Assembly (NCBI RefSeq): GCF_024197615.1
Contig: NZ_JAKUKE010000003.1
Coordinates: 279,192 to 343,191, forward strand
DNA length: 64,000 nt
Source: Desulfuromonas sp. KJ2020
Lineage (GTDB): Bacteria; Desulfobacterota; Desulfuromonadia; Desulfuromonadales; SZUA-540
Reading direction: 5' to 3'
Position numbers and translations under genes: made by a program. The notes below the pieces were generated by a model. That model made no database searches. It was not told where the DNA came from and was given only the letters and a program-made list of their open reading frames with translations. Positions within the stretch are counted from its first letter, which is position 1; each line of letters begins with the position of its first letter. Positions 49,108-59,008 of the stretch are shown here, piece by piece.

Positions 49108-49983
49108 ATGAAGGGTTATTTCGCACCTGCTGTCTGTGTGTTGCTTGCTTACCTAGTTCTTCTCGGCCCTTTTACGCGGGCCATGGCGCAGAAACCATTC
49201 GAGGAGAAACTTGGACTGGTTCCCAACCCCAAGGTCCTGCAGGTGCTTTTACCCGACTATCAGGAGGTGATGGCAGCCTCGATCATCGGCAAAGTGATCC
49301 TCTACTACGGATCCCTGACCGGCCATCTCGATCAACCCGGCAAGATCATTTACGCAGCGGATTATCCGGCCATGTCGCGTACTGTTCATGCCGCCTTACG
49401 TCTTGATCCTTACAATATGGACGGGTATTATTTCGGGCAGGCTATTCTGGCTTGGGATGCCCGGCAGTATCAACTGGCCTCCGATCTGCTGGAATACGGC
49501 ATGCAGCATCGCACCTGGGATTGGCAATTGCCTTTTTTCGCGGGCTTCAATTACGCTTATTTCCTTAGTGACAAAGAAAAAGCCGCCCAAATGTATATGC
49601 GAGCCGGTGAACTTTCGGGTTCTGCACTTTTTAACAAGTTGGCTGGCCGCTATCTGCAAGAATCCGGACAGACCCAGATGGCCATAGATTACCTGCAAAC
49701 GATGCTGAAAGGTGCGCATAATCCTGCTGTCAAAAAATCGTTACAGGTAAGAATCGAGGCTTTTCAGGCGGTTTTACTCATCGAACAGGCACGCGATCGC
49801 TATAAATCGGTCAAGGGACGGGCGCCAGGTGCTGTTGAAGAGCTTGTAGTAGATGGTTTTCTCGATACTTTGCCACCAGATCCCTACGGCGGCCGATTCT
49901 ACTTTGATAAAAACCAGCAAGTCCACACCACCAGCAAATTCGCCTTCTCATCGTCTCCAGATTCGTCCGATAGTACTCCCTGA
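49108..49983 (+). CDS. TPR-like accessory protein, PilG position
   Basis: A 291-residue protein with an N-terminal hydrophobic helix (residues about 7-25, ending AMA) that is either a signal peptide or a membrane anchor. The body (about 80-215) is helical with TPR-like periodicity (ALRLDPYNMDGYYFGQAIL, AAQMYMRAGELSG). The C-terminal part contains PPDPYGGRFYFD, often seen in pseudopilin-like and TPR proteins. It lies between permease and ATPase genes, the place of PilG in a Myxococcus-like ABC complex, though homology could not be tested. Confidence 0.7.
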   Translation: MKGYFAPAVCVLLAYLVLLGPFTRAMAQKPFEEKLGLVPNPKVLQVLLPDYQEVMAASIIGKVILYYGSLTGHLDQPGKIIYAADYPAMSRTVHAALRLDPYNMDGYYFGQAILAWDARQYQLASDLLEYGMQHRTWDWQLPFFAGFNYAYFLSDKEKAAQMYMRAGELSGSALFNKLAGRYLQESGQTQMAIDYLQTMLKGAHNPAVKKSLQVRIEAFQAVLLIEQARDRYKSVKGRAPGAVEELVVDGFLDTLPPDPYGGRFYFDKNQQVHTTSKFAFSSSPDSSDSTP

Positions 49984-50007
49984 CAATCTTCTTTTGGCAA
50001 ACAGGTT

Positions 50008-50943
50008 ATGGCTTTGAATAAAACATCTTATCCAATTCACATATCAAACCTCAAAAAGACCTATCGGGGCAAGCGAGGCAAGCTGGTCGAAGCTCTTCGT
50101 GACCTGTCGCTGGAAATCGTGCCTGGAGAGGTATTCGGTTTCCTCGGCCCAAATGGAGCCGGTAAGAGCACGACGATAAAGATTCTGATGGGTTTAATTC
50201 GTCCGAGTGGAGGTGAAGCCTCCATTTTCGGCACCCCTGTCAGCCATTCTGAAGCGCGGCGCCGTGTCGGGTTTTTGCCGGAAAATCCAGCCTTTTACGA
50301 TTTTTTGTCGGCACGTGAATACCTGAAATTCGTGGGTAAGTCTTTTGGTATGACTCGGGATGCCATCCAGACCCAGAGCGACCGGGTTCTTGACCTCCTG
50401 GATCTGACTGCCGCGGCCGGGCGTCCTCTGCGAAGCTACAGTAAGGGCATGGTGCAGCGCCTGGGTATTGCCCAAACACTGCTGCATGACCCCGATCTGT
50501 TTATCTTGGATGAACCGATGAGCGGCCTTGACCCCATTGGCCGAGCCCTGGTCAAAGAGATTATCCTCGATTTAAAGGCGCGGGGGAAAACCGTTTTCTT
50601 CAGCACCCATGTGACTGCTGATGTGGAGCGGGTTTGTGATCGCATCGGTGTGATTGTCAGTGGTATTTTCCGTGAACAGCGCGTCGTCAGTGAATTGCTT
50701 CGCGAGGGAATCGATGGCTACTTCTGCCGGGTGCGAGGATTGGAGTCTGCAAAAGTCATGGCTCTTGGTGGTGCAGACTGCGGCGATGGGGTTTGCGAGG
50801 TCTTTGTGCCAAGAGACGGTTTCGATGCTTTTTCTGCTGAGCTTTTAACGCATGGCGGTGCCTTCGACCTTGTCGAACCCCGCCGCCGGGATGTGGAAAA
50901 ATATTTTCTGGATCTGGTCGCCAGGAGCGAAGGAGAATCCTGA
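50008..50943 (+). CDS. pilH: ABC transporter ATPase, PilH-like
   Basis: A 311-residue nucleotide-binding protein. Walker A GPNGAGKST (about residues 49-57), Q-loop region FLPENP, signature SKGMVQR in place of LSGGQ, Walker B LFILDEPMSGLD and switch His in FFSTHV. A C-terminal extension (about 235-311) is of the kind in ABC-2 ATPases. It pairs with the permease at 48291. It ends TGATG, sharing its last base with the next ATG. In Myxococcus the homologous transporter is needed for pilus assembly; the cargo is not known. Confidence 0.82.
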   Translation: MALNKTSYPIHISNLKKTYRGKRGKLVEALRDLSLEIVPGEVFGFLGPNGAGKSTTIKILMGLIRPSGGEASIFGTPVSHSEARRRVGFLPENPAFYDFLSAREYLKFVGKSFGMTRDAIQTQSDRVLDLLDLTAAAGRPLRSYSKGMVQRLGIAQTLLHDPDLFILDEPMSGLDPIGRALVKEIILDLKARGKTVFFSTHVTADVERVCDRIGVIVSGIFREQRVVSELLREGIDGYFCRVRGLESAKVMALGGADCGDGVCEVFVPRDGFDAFSAELLTHGGAFDLVEPRRRDVEKYFLDLVARSEGES

Positions 50944-52694
50944 TGCGCCTCAGAACCTGGCACTGTCTCTGTCTGATAGGGCTTTTCGTTCTTCTTGCCT
51001 ACTACCCTACCGTACATGCCGGATATAATTCGGTAGATGACCTTAAGATGGTCACAAATATCGACCGGGCCGGCCCCTTGGATTTAGAACGACTGGAACG
51101 TCTTTTCGTTCGGAGTGGTTCCTACTATTACCGCCCTTTGACCATTCTGACCTACACCCTTGACCGCGACCTCTGGGGCTCTATCCCTTCTTTCATGCAT
51201 CTGGGGAATATCCTGCTCCATCTGGTGAATGCTCTTCTGGTTTTTGCCATCACCCGACAACTTTTCAAAGTTTTTAATCGCGGCAGTCTGTGGCCCGCTC
51301 TTTTTGCGGGTCTCTTTTTTGCTCTCCATCCCCTGGCGACTGAGTCCGTGGCCTGGATCAGCGGTCGTACCGATCTGCTGATGAGCGTATTTTTGCTTTT
51401 GGCTGTATGGTTGACCTTGTTGGCATTGGAAAGTAAGCATCCCGTTGTGATTGCGGGAGCCGGGGTTTCGCTTTTTGTTGCGCCACTGGCGAAGGAAGTG
51501 GCCGTCTTTATTTTGCCAGGCATGCTGTGGTTGATTGCCGTTTATCCCGGCGAGGGACGATTGCTTGGCCGCCTGCAGCAGCGCTGGTTGCTTTTGGCCT
51601 CAACGGTCGGCAGCGTTGTCGCCTATTTTTCCTTACGCGCTTTGGCGATCGAGCGAGATAGCGGCATTAAGACAGCTCTAAAGGGTATTGCGGGGAGCGA
51701 TGGGCATGGACTTTTTGAATGGCTGGATAAGGTCCGTGTAGCCTTTAAGGTTTATGGTTTTTATTTTAAGAAGCTTTTTGTTCCTTGGCCGCTGAACTTT
51801 GGGATTGTCGAAATCTCAGGCTGGTACATTCTGGTCGGTGTTCTGCTGGCAATGGTCCTTCTTTACCTGGCCTGGCGTGCCGATGTGCTGGGTTCATTTG
51901 GTTTAATGGCCTTTTGCGTGCTGTCGCCCGCCTTGCTGATTGTTTTTGGCAAAATGGCCTGGACTCCCCTGTCCGAGCGCTACCTTTACGCTCCTGTGGC
52001 CCTCTTTGCACCCTTGGCGGCCTTCTTTGCGGTGTATGTTAAAACCAAAGTCGCCCCTTCCTTCGGGCCGCTTGTAAACATCTTACTGATTGCTGGATTA
52101 GCCATTTTTTTCAGTACGACCGTTCATCGGGCCTGGATTTGGCAGGATAATGTGCGCCTCTATCGTGATACGGTGGCAAAAAGCCCCAATTTTCCCCCAG
52201 CGAAGAGTGAGTTGGCTTCTGCCCTGTTAAAGACTGGAAGTATTGAAGAAGCAAAAAAAATATTAGGGAGCATGCAGGTGGATGATTCCCCTGTTTCTTA
52301 TATCAGTGACGATATTAATCTGGCCTATTCACTCGCAGCCGAGGGGGAATTAGATGAGGCTCGCCAGATGCTACTGCCTCTTTTAAAACAAAACCCCAAA
52401 AAACGATTTGATGTTCTGCAGTCGCTGATCAGAGTCAATGACATGCGATTAGGTAAAGAGGATACTCCCGAGGGCAAGGCCGTTATTCATAGAGAAAACC
52501 TGGATTGGCTTCTGGAACAACAGCGTCTTAAGCCACAGGTCTTCACTCTGTACCGTATTGGAAAACGGTATCTGGCTTTGGAGGACGAGGCCAAAGCGCT
52601 TGACTATTTTAAGAAAGTTTATGCCCAGGCACCTCAAGATGCCCATTATCGTGGGGCGGCAGCCACTCAAATTAGCCGCCTAGAGAGCCAATGA
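50943..52694 (+). CDS. TMTC-like multipass protein with TPR tail
   Basis: A 583-residue inner-membrane protein. About eleven to twelve helices (residues 10-400) are followed by a soluble tail with TPR-like repeats (about 410-583; PPAKSELASALLKTGSIEEAKK, EGELDEARQMLLPLLKQNP). The early segment GYNSVDDLKMV...YYRPLTILTY resembles TMTC/DUF1736-type protein mannosyltransferases and related GT-C enzymes, with an acidic DD pair in the first periplasmic loop. It is a candidate lipid-sugar-dependent glycosyltransferase. It overlaps the UbiA gene by 4 bases and the ATPase gene by one base, so this glycan set is transcribed with the PilGHI-like genes. Confidence 0.72.
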   Translation: MRLRTWHCLCLIGLFVLLAYYPTVHAGYNSVDDLKMVTNIDRAGPLDLERLERLFVRSGSYYYRPLTILTYTLDRDLWGSIPSFMHLGNILLHLVNALLVFAITRQLFKVFNRGSLWPALFAGLFFALHPLATESVAWISGRTDLLMSVFLLLAVWLTLLALESKHPVVIAGAGVSLFVAPLAKEVAVFILPGMLWLIAVYPGEGRLLGRLQQRWLLLASTVGSVVAYFSLRALAIERDSGIKTALKGIAGSDGHGLFEWLDKVRVAFKVYGFYFKKLFVPWPLNFGIVEISGWYILVGVLLAMVLLYLAWRADVLGSFGLMAFCVLSPALLIVFGKMAWTPLSERYLYAPVALFAPLAAFFAVYVKTKVAPSFGPLVNILLIAGLAIFFSTTVHRAWIWQDNVRLYRDTVAKSPNFPPAKSELASALLKTGSIEEAKKILGSMQVDDSPVSYISDDINLAYSLAAEGELDEARQMLLPLLKQNPKKRFDVLQSLIRVNDMRLGKEDTPEGKAVIHRENLDWLLEQQRLKPQVFTLYRIGKRYLALEDEAKALDYFKKVYAQAPQDAHYRGAAATQISRLESQ

Positions 52695-53545
52695 AACTTA
52701 AACCGATCCTGCAATTGCTGCGTCCCCATCAGTGGCTGAAGAATCTGATGCTGCTCTTTCCCCCTTTTTTGGGGGGCGTTCTTTTTGAGCCGGGTGTTTT
52801 GCAAAAAGGGATCGTTCCTTTTGTGGCTTTTTGTCTGGCTTCAAGCGGCACGTATGTGTTCAATGATTTACGCGACCGTGAGAAAGACCGCGCCCATCCG
52901 CGTAAGCAGCATCGCCCCCTGGCCAGTGGGATAATATCCGTTCCCGCGGCCACCTTTTTAGCCATACTGCTTTTTTCTGGCGCAATAATAGTAGGATGGC
53001 GTGTGTCTCCTGCATTCTTAATGTGGCTTTTGGCTTACCTGGGACTGTCCGCGGCCTATTCGATAAAGCTGAAAGATCAGCCGATTTTTGACATTTTCTG
53101 CATCGCCTCGGGTTTTGTCTTTCGAATCTTTGCAGGTGGTGCTGCCTTCGATGTCCGTGTGTCGGACTGGCTTTTTCTCACCGTGCTGCTGCTGGCCATT
53201 TTTCTCAGTTGTGGAAAGCGACTGGGAGAAAAAAATCTGCTGGGGGAATCATCTGCGGAACATAGAAAAGTTCTGGACGACTATCCTCCCGGTGTGTTGG
53301 AAGGGTATATTTACATTTCCGGAGCAGCCGTATTGGTCACCTACACCCTTTATGTCATAACCCGACATCGTCTGATCTACACTGTTCCCCTCTGCTGTTT
53401 CGGGTTGTTTCGTTACATTCTCATCGTAAAACGTGGAAAAAGCGGAGACCCTACGGATTCTTTGTTGAAAGATCCGGTTATGTTCCTCGTCGGATTGGCC
53501 TGGGTGGTCATGGTCGGATTCGTTATATACATAAAAAGCCTCTGA
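52691..53545 (+). CDS. UbiA-family prenyltransferase, decaprenyl-phosphate phosphoribosyltransferase type
   Basis: A 284-residue membrane enzyme with eight to nine helices. The first Asp motif NDLRDREKDRAHPRK (about residues 56-70) and the second region YSIKLKDQPIFDIFCIASGF (about 117-136) with FRIFAGGAA are those of the DPPR-synthase group, which transfers 5-phosphoribose to polyprenyl phosphate. A lipid-linked pentose donor would fit the nearby flippase. No epimerase partner (DprE1/E2-like) is visible here. Coupled by overlap to both neighbours. Confidence 0.82.
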   Translation: MKLKPILQLLRPHQWLKNLMLLFPPFLGGVLFEPGVLQKGIVPFVAFCLASSGTYVFNDLRDREKDRAHPRKQHRPLASGIISVPAATFLAILLFSGAIIVGWRVSPAFLMWLLAYLGLSAAYSIKLKDQPIFDIFCIASGFVFRIFAGGAAFDVRVSDWLFLTVLLLAIFLSCGKRLGEKNLLGESSAEHRKVLDDYPPGVLEGYIYISGAAVLVTYTLYVITRHRLIYTVPLCCFGLFRYILIVKRGKSGDPTDSLLKDPVMFLVGLAWVVMVGFVIYIKSL

Positions 53546-55305
53546 TGACACAGTATCCGAACAATAAAGACGCCGATTACGGTACACATCTGAAAAGTTA
53601 TCGGCGGATTTTCGAAAAGCTACCGTCTGTTCGAAAACGTCAGTTTTGGGGCCTGACTGGAGTAATCCTGGTTCTGGCGTTGACCGAAACCCTGGCAGTA
53701 GGGTTGATTTCTTTCTACGCAGCAGCTGTTTCCGATCCGGAATCCACGTTAAAAATCGGGTTTATCTCCTATGCCGAAACCTTTCTCGGTGAGGGCGGTG
53801 ATTTTACTAAGAAGTCCCTTATCGGCTTTTTGAGTTTGGCAGTTGTCTTTGCTGTAATTTTTAAAAATACGTTGCGTGGCGCTTTTGTTTATTCGGTTTC
53901 CCGCTATAGCGCCAGTCTTGAAGCGTACTTTGGTCATCGTTTACTGGAGAATTTTTTACATAAGCCCTATGACTGGTATCTTCAGCAGAACAGCGCCGAT
54001 TTGATCCAGGTTGTCAACTGGCGAACCTATGTCGGGAGAAATTTTGTTACACCCTCGTTAAACATCCTCAGTGAATCCTGTGTTTTGCTGGCGTTGCTTT
54101 TTTCTTTGTTGCTTATCGAGCCTTTGATCTTTCTTCTCTTTTTGGTAGTGCAGGGGGGCGCGACTTTTTACTTCTACAAAAAACTGAAACAGAACCTCGA
54201 TAGGAACGCTCGTTTATGTAAAGAGAAGGATCGGATTATAAATCGTGAAGTGACGAAGGCCATCCATGGTTATAAGGATGTAAAAATCACCTCTACAGCT
54301 CCCCATTTCATGAACCAATTCGATTTGCACGCCGACTCTTATGCCCGCAATTTTGGTCGGCAGCAATTTTGGCGCGAAGCCCCTCTGTTGACCCTTGAAA
54401 GTGTAGGGTTTGTATTGGTTTGTGGTGCCATCCTGTTTATGCTGTATGTTCTGGAGTATTCGCCTTTGGCTATTACTGGAACGACGGCGTTACTGGCTGT
54501 TACGGCCTGGCGGACGTTGCCGGCGCTCAATAGGGTTGTTGCATCCTTGACCACTATGCGGACGGCATTCCCGTATGTTGAATCTTTGCTGCCGACACTG
54601 TCGGAGCTTACTGATATCCCGGCCAGTGAACCAGCCTCAACGGATCAACCAATTAAGTTCAAAGATTCTATTGAATTTAGGGATGTTTCGTTCACTTATC
54701 CGTCGTCTCCTGAAAGAAAAATCCTGAACGGTTTCAATCTGACCATTAAACGGGGGCAGACGATTGGCGTCATGGGGCCATCCGGGTGTGGGAAAAGTAC
54801 CTTGATTGACCTGTTGGTAGGACTTTTGAAGCCGACCGCCGGGAAAATTATTGTCGATGGTCAGAGCCTCACGCCCGAGCATTTGACTGAGTGGACAAAA
54901 AATATTGGTTATGTTCCGCAATTTCCTTATATATTTGACGGAACCTTGGCTGAAAACGTGGCTTTCGGACAACCTGCCAACGAAATTGATCGAGCAGAAA
55001 TTCTGAAGGTTTGTCGCATGGCTGCCATCGACTTTCTTGACTTATTGCCCGATGGAATAGACAGCATGATTGGTGAAAGAGGTGTCCGATTGTCTGGCGG
55101 CCAAAGACAACGGGTAGCAATCGCTAGGGCGCTTTATCGCAATCCCGAATTGATCATATTTGATGAAGCCACAAGTGCTTTAGACGAATTGAAGGATGCA
55201 GAAATCCGGCAATTGATTTCAATGCTAAAAGGAGAACGTACTCTCGTGGTGGTTTCACATAGGCGATCGACAGTTGAATCTTGCGATGGTGTGATTCGTT
55301 TTTGA
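53545..55305 (+). CDS. ABC exporter, PglK-like lipid-linked glycan flippase
   Basis: A 586-residue half-transporter with six N-terminal helices (about residues 30-310) and a C-terminal ATPase: Walker A GPSGCGKST, signature RLSGGQRQR, Walker B LIIFDEATSALD. The segment GHRLLENFLHKPYDWYLQQNSADLIQ resembles PglK/WlaB flippases of lipid-linked oligosaccharides. In G. sulfurreducens the polysaccharide export gene xapD also lies downstream of pilA, so a role in surface polysaccharide is an alternative. Its ATG shares a base with the UbiA stop. Base use becomes AT-richer towards its 3' end. Confidence 0.85.
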   Translation: MTQYPNNKDADYGTHLKSYRRIFEKLPSVRKRQFWGLTGVILVLALTETLAVGLISFYAAAVSDPESTLKIGFISYAETFLGEGGDFTKKSLIGFLSLAVVFAVIFKNTLRGAFVYSVSRYSASLEAYFGHRLLENFLHKPYDWYLQQNSADLIQVVNWRTYVGRNFVTPSLNILSESCVLLALLFSLLLIEPLIFLLFLVVQGGATFYFYKKLKQNLDRNARLCKEKDRIINREVTKAIHGYKDVKITSTAPHFMNQFDLHADSYARNFGRQQFWREAPLLTLESVGFVLVCGAILFMLYVLEYSPLAITGTTALLAVTAWRTLPALNRVVASLTTMRTAFPYVESLLPTLSELTDIPASEPASTDQPIKFKDSIEFRDVSFTYPSSPERKILNGFNLTIKRGQTIGVMGPSGCGKSTLIDLLVGLLKPTAGKIIVDGQSLTPEHLTEWTKNIGYVPQFPYIFDGTLAENVAFGQPANEIDRAEILKVCRMAAIDFLDLLPDGIDSMIGERGVRLSGGQRQRVAIARALYRNPELIIFDEATSALDELKDAEIRQLISMLKGERTLVVVSHRRSTVESCDGVIRF

Positions 55306-55373
55306 TGATAATGTGAGCTGAAACAAGGCATTGATTTTGCAATTATATTAGTTTTTTTGCAAAGGGTGGCCCA

Positions 55374-56795
55374 TTGATTTTACGTTCATTGCCGAAAATT
55401 TCTCAAATCTTATCAAGAGAAGACGAAACGATCCTCGCTTACCTGCATGGTCAGAAGTTTCAGCAGATCCCCAGCCTGCGTAGCCAAAAACCCTTATTGA
55501 GAGGGATTTTCTGCCGGGTTTTAGCGTTTTTGTACTATTTACTGAAAAATTGTGTTTCATGGAGACTTGATCTTAATTTAGAAAAAGTGGATTACTTGGT
55601 TTATGCCGAAACTAGCAATCAGATGGATGCCCTTGCCTCTTCCTTGCAGGAATTAAAACATAAAAATCTCAAATTTGTAGCACTTGGGAAGGTAAATCTC
55701 ATCAATAATGATTTTAGGAAGAAATTTTACAATCCTCAAAGGTTTAACTTTTTGGATGCCGTTAGTGCCTTAATTCTCGTTTTTTTGCGGGGTAATAGGT
55801 TGCGCCGCAAACTGCTCCATCAAGGTGATAAAGTTTTAGTGACCTGTTTTTTTGACCATTTTTGCAAATCATATTTGTATCTGGCTTATTTCATAAGAGT
55901 CCTCGAGAAATACCAACCATTGTTTGTTATTGGTTCAAATGATCATAGTGTTTCAAATCGATGTCTTTATGCTGCTGCCAACTTTTTAGGTATAAAGACA
56001 GTCTATATGCAGCATGCATCAGTTAATAACAATTTTCCTGCTCTCAGGTTTGACTATGCCTTTTTGGACGGGATGGCAAGTCTCGAGTGCTATCAAAGAT
56101 GCGAAGTTAATCCACCTGCTAGAAAACCTGGGTTTCCTTTGCCTTTAGTTTTTCTTTCGGGGCAAAAAAAACAACTATTAAAATATGTACATGGGAACTC
56201 GCGCCCTTTTGTTGGCTTGGCTATCAATACCCTTGATCCCAGTGGGGCTGTTATTGAGCTAGTTAATTTTTTAGTTGCCCATGGAACCAAAATTAAATTG
56301 CGGTGGCACCCTAGGCAACAAATAGATGTTGTTGAAAAAATTAAAATTCAATTTAGGAAGTCCCCGTGTGTCAGTTTAAGTGATCCTGCAATGGAAGATG
56401 TTGCCCAATTCCTTTCACAGTGCCATTCACTTATCGCAGGCAATACAAGTATCCATTTAGAAGCTGAGTTGATGGGAGTAAAAACCTTTTATTATGAACT
56501 AGCTAAAAACACGTTTTCTGATGTTTACGGATATGTTGCAGGTGGTTTAACAGAGAAGGTCTCAGATTTGTCATGTCTTTTGAATCTTATCGAGACAAAT
56601 AATACCTCTTCTTTAAGGCGACCAAACGCTGAGGTGATAAGACACTACAGCGCTAGTTTCAATACCTGTTGGGAGGGTAGGGAGGGAGAATTAGTTGTTG
56701 AGACTTTGCTGAGAATAACGAAAGGTGAAGCGCTCGAATCTATTTTCTATAAACAAATAGATAGCGCTGGGTACTCTGCCATATATTGCTTGTAA
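55374..56795 (+). CDS. GT-B-fold capsule or glycerophosphate transferase-like protein
   Basis: A 473-residue protein without signal peptide. The middle has YAAANFLGIKTVYMQHASVN and the C-terminal half has KLRWHPRQ, GNTSIHLEAELMGVKTFYYEL, the pattern of the nucleotide-binding half of GT-B enzymes such as CDP-glycerol glycerophosphotransferases and capsule polymerases. The start is TTG at 55374 after AAAGGGTGG; a start further in is possible. The TagD-type gene nearby makes a CDP-glycerol substrate plausible. Codon use is AT-rich, suggesting acquisition. The family is not certain. Confidence 0.6.
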   Translation: MILRSLPKISQILSREDETILAYLHGQKFQQIPSLRSQKPLLRGIFCRVLAFLYYLLKNCVSWRLDLNLEKVDYLVYAETSNQMDALASSLQELKHKNLKFVALGKVNLINNDFRKKFYNPQRFNFLDAVSALILVFLRGNRLRRKLLHQGDKVLVTCFFDHFCKSYLYLAYFIRVLEKYQPLFVIGSNDHSVSNRCLYAAANFLGIKTVYMQHASVNNNFPALRFDYAFLDGMASLECYQRCEVNPPARKPGFPLPLVFLSGQKKQLLKYVHGNSRPFVGLAINTLDPSGAVIELVNFLVAHGTKIKLRWHPRQQIDVVEKIKIQFRKSPCVSLSDPAMEDVAQFLSQCHSLIAGNTSIHLEAELMGVKTFYYELAKNTFSDVYGYVAGGLTEKVSDLSCLLNLIETNNTSSLRRPNAEVIRHYSASFNTCWEGREGELVVETLLRITKGEALESIFYKQIDSAGYSAIYCL

Positions 56796-56936
56796 TGTCT
56801 ATAGTAAGGCTTTTGAATCAAGGAATATTGGAAAGATTGAAAAGTATTAGTAGCCAATCGATGTGTAGCTATTGTTATCTTAATAATTAAAAATATGTTT
56901 TAAGAACAGACATTCATTGTTTTTGAGAGTTTAAAT

Positions 56937-57869
56937 ATGGGTAATCTAGGGCCACTTGTTTCCGTTGTTGTGCCAAGCAAAAACCGAAATGAGCTTGTTT
57001 CTAAAACTATTGATAGTATTCTGATGCAAACTTACAAGAACATTGAAATAATTATTGTAGATGACAGTTCAGACATACCACTTCAGCCAATGATTGAAAA
57101 TAAATTTGGTAAAAATGTATTCTGCGTTAGAAACGAGCACTCACTTGGTGCCCCCGCATCTCGAAATATTGGATTTTCTTATTGTGCGGGTGAATTTGTT
57201 GCCTTTCTTGATGATGATGATCTGTGGTTGCCTGAAAAAATTGAAAAACAAATAAATGAATTTTCGAATCTAAGTAGCAAGTTTGGCGTAGTCTATTGTG
57301 GATATGACTACTTAGTTAACGAAAACGTTGTAAAGAAAAATAATACATACCATCAATCTTTTAATGTCTTTATTCCAGCCCTAGGACGATGTCCTATTGG
57401 GTCACCAACACCACTAATAAGAAGGAGTTTTTTTGACTTTGTTGGTGGTTTTGACGAACGTCTTTGTGCCTGTCAAGATTGGGATTTATGGATTCGATTA
57501 TCACGGGTATGTCTTTTCTTCCCAGTAAAAGAATCTTTGGCGCTTTATCGCCTGCATGGCAACCAAATTTCAACTGATATTCTAAAAAAAATTAGTTCAA
57601 GAGAGGCTATGCTTTATAAACACAAAAACACATTAGATATCTATCCAAAAATTCTTTCAAAACATTTTGAAAAACTTGGCTCTCTTTGTGTCTTGGCTGG
57701 AAAGTACAATAAGTCAAAAATGTATTTTTGGTGCTCTGTAAAAATTTATAAATTAAATATTATCAGCTGGATTCATCTTTTTTTGAAAATATTTTCTAGT
57801 ACATTTGAAAAATTATTGACTGAACGTTTTGGTGTCAAAAAAATAAACAATATTAAAATTTATGGTTAA
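56937..57869 (+). CDS. GT2 family glycosyltransferase
   Basis: A 310-residue cytoplasmic GT-A enzyme. It has VSVVVPSKNRNELVSKTIDSI, the nucleotide-binding VDDSSD, LGAPASRNIG and the metal-binding FLDDDDLWLPEKI; the acceptor end has CQDWDLWIRLSRV and YRLHGNQIS. It adds a sugar to a growing surface glycan; donor and acceptor are unknown. AT-rich, flanked by gaps without sites. A GAGAG sequence before the ATG serves as ribosome site. Confidence 0.9.
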   Translation: MGNLGPLVSVVVPSKNRNELVSKTIDSILMQTYKNIEIIIVDDSSDIPLQPMIENKFGKNVFCVRNEHSLGAPASRNIGFSYCAGEFVAFLDDDDLWLPEKIEKQINEFSNLSSKFGVVYCGYDYLVNENVVKKNNTYHQSFNVFIPALGRCPIGSPTPLIRRSFFDFVGGFDERLCACQDWDLWIRLSRVCLFFPVKESLALYRLHGNQISTDILKKISSREAMLYKHKNTLDIYPKILSKHFEKLGSLCVLAGKYNKSKMYFWCSVKIYKLNIISWIHLFLKIFSSTFEKLLTERFGVKKINNIKIYG

Positions 57870-57993
57870 AAAGCCATTATGTGTTATTTATTTGCTTTGT
57901 AGATAATTATAAAAGTTTTACAAAAAGATAGCGTTGAATTCACTCTCAATTCTTGATGCAGTATTTTTTTCTATTCTATAGGGCTATTGCGAC

Positions 57994-59004
57994 ATGTCAG
58001 GCATAAATCCTGAGGGTAATATTGATTTTGTTGTAACTTGGGTAGATGGCAATGACCCCTCTTGGTTGGAACAGTTTTATTATTATGCCCCCACACTTGA
58101 CGGCGATAAAAGAAAATGCCGGTTTCGTGATTGGGATAACCTTCAGTACCTGTTTCGTGCATTTGACATTTTTACCCCTTGGGTTAGGAAAATTCATTTT
58201 GTAACTTGGGGCCATCTGCCTCCTTGGTTAAAAACAGATCATCCAAAGTTGAATATTGTTCGTCATGATGACTTTTTAGATTGTGTGAATTTGCCTGTAT
58301 TTAGCTGTAATCCAATAGAAATTAATTTACATAGAATTCCGGGATTGGCTGATAAATTCGTATATTTCAATGATGATACTTTTTTGCTTCGCAAAATAAA
58401 ACCACAGCGTTTTTTTCGAAAAGGTTTGCCCTGCGATGTTTTCTCTTTTAATGCTCTGTCAGACAGTCAAATTGCACACATAAAATTAAGTAATATTCAA
58501 ATTGTGAATAATAACTTTAAGAAATATGAAGTTCTGAAAAAAAATTTCTTTAAAGTATTTTGTTACAAATACTCCGCTATTAACATTTTAAAAACTATTC
58601 TATTGCTTCCATGGCCTAAAATTACTGGTTTTTATGACCCGCACATGCCTCAGCCTTTTTTAAAAAAAACATTTGAATCAGTTTGGTTAGTTGAAGAGTC
58701 TGTGTTGAAGGCAACCTCCGGCCGAAAAATCAGGTCCTGTGAAGATGTAAGCCAGTACCTTTTTCGTTATTGGCATTTGTGCGAAGGTAGGTTTTCTCCG
58801 ATAAAAATGCCTAAAGTTTTTTTTGAATGGGTACGAAACAGGGAAGATGCCGTTAAGTTTAGGGATAGCATTAATTCAGGAAAATATGCGATGGCTTGCA
58901 TCAATGATGGAGTTGAATCAGATGAAGAATTCCTAGAAATAAAAAAAATTGTTAACTCAGGGTTTGAGAAAATTTTTCCAGAAAAATCTTCATTTGAAAT
59001 ATAA
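57994..59004 (+). CDS. Stealth-family polysaccharide phosphotransferase
   Basis: A 336-residue Stealth protein, the class that joins sugars through phosphodiesters in capsules. All conserved regions are seen: DFVVTWVDGNDPSW at the N-terminus, KIHFVTWGHLPPWLKTDHP, HRIPGLADKFVYFNDDTFL in the centre and a C-terminal MACINDGVES. The ribosome site is poor. It lies beside the cytidylyltransferase and GT genes and predicts phosphate linkages in the glycan. Stealth proteins are mostly known from capsule loci of pathogens and some eukaryotes. Confidence 0.9.
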   Translation: MSGINPEGNIDFVVTWVDGNDPSWLEQFYYYAPTLDGDKRKCRFRDWDNLQYLFRAFDIFTPWVRKIHFVTWGHLPPWLKTDHPKLNIVRHDDFLDCVNLPVFSCNPIEINLHRIPGLADKFVYFNDDTFLLRKIKPQRFFRKGLPCDVFSFNALSDSQIAHIKLSNIQIVNNNFKKYEVLKKNFFKVFCYKYSAINILKTILLLPWPKITGFYDPHMPQPFLKKTFESVWLVEESVLKATSGRKIRSCEDVSQYLFRYWHLCEGRFSPIKMPKVFFEWVRNREDAVKFRDSINSGKYAMACINDGVESDEEFLEIKKIVNSGFEKIFPEKSSFEI

Positions 59005-59008
59005 ATTT

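Noticed and set aside
58949-59008. Longer N-terminus for the TagD-type protein
   Set aside because: The extra 20 residues overlap the Stealth gene and are not found in this short, well-conserved family, which starts just before the TYGTFD motif.
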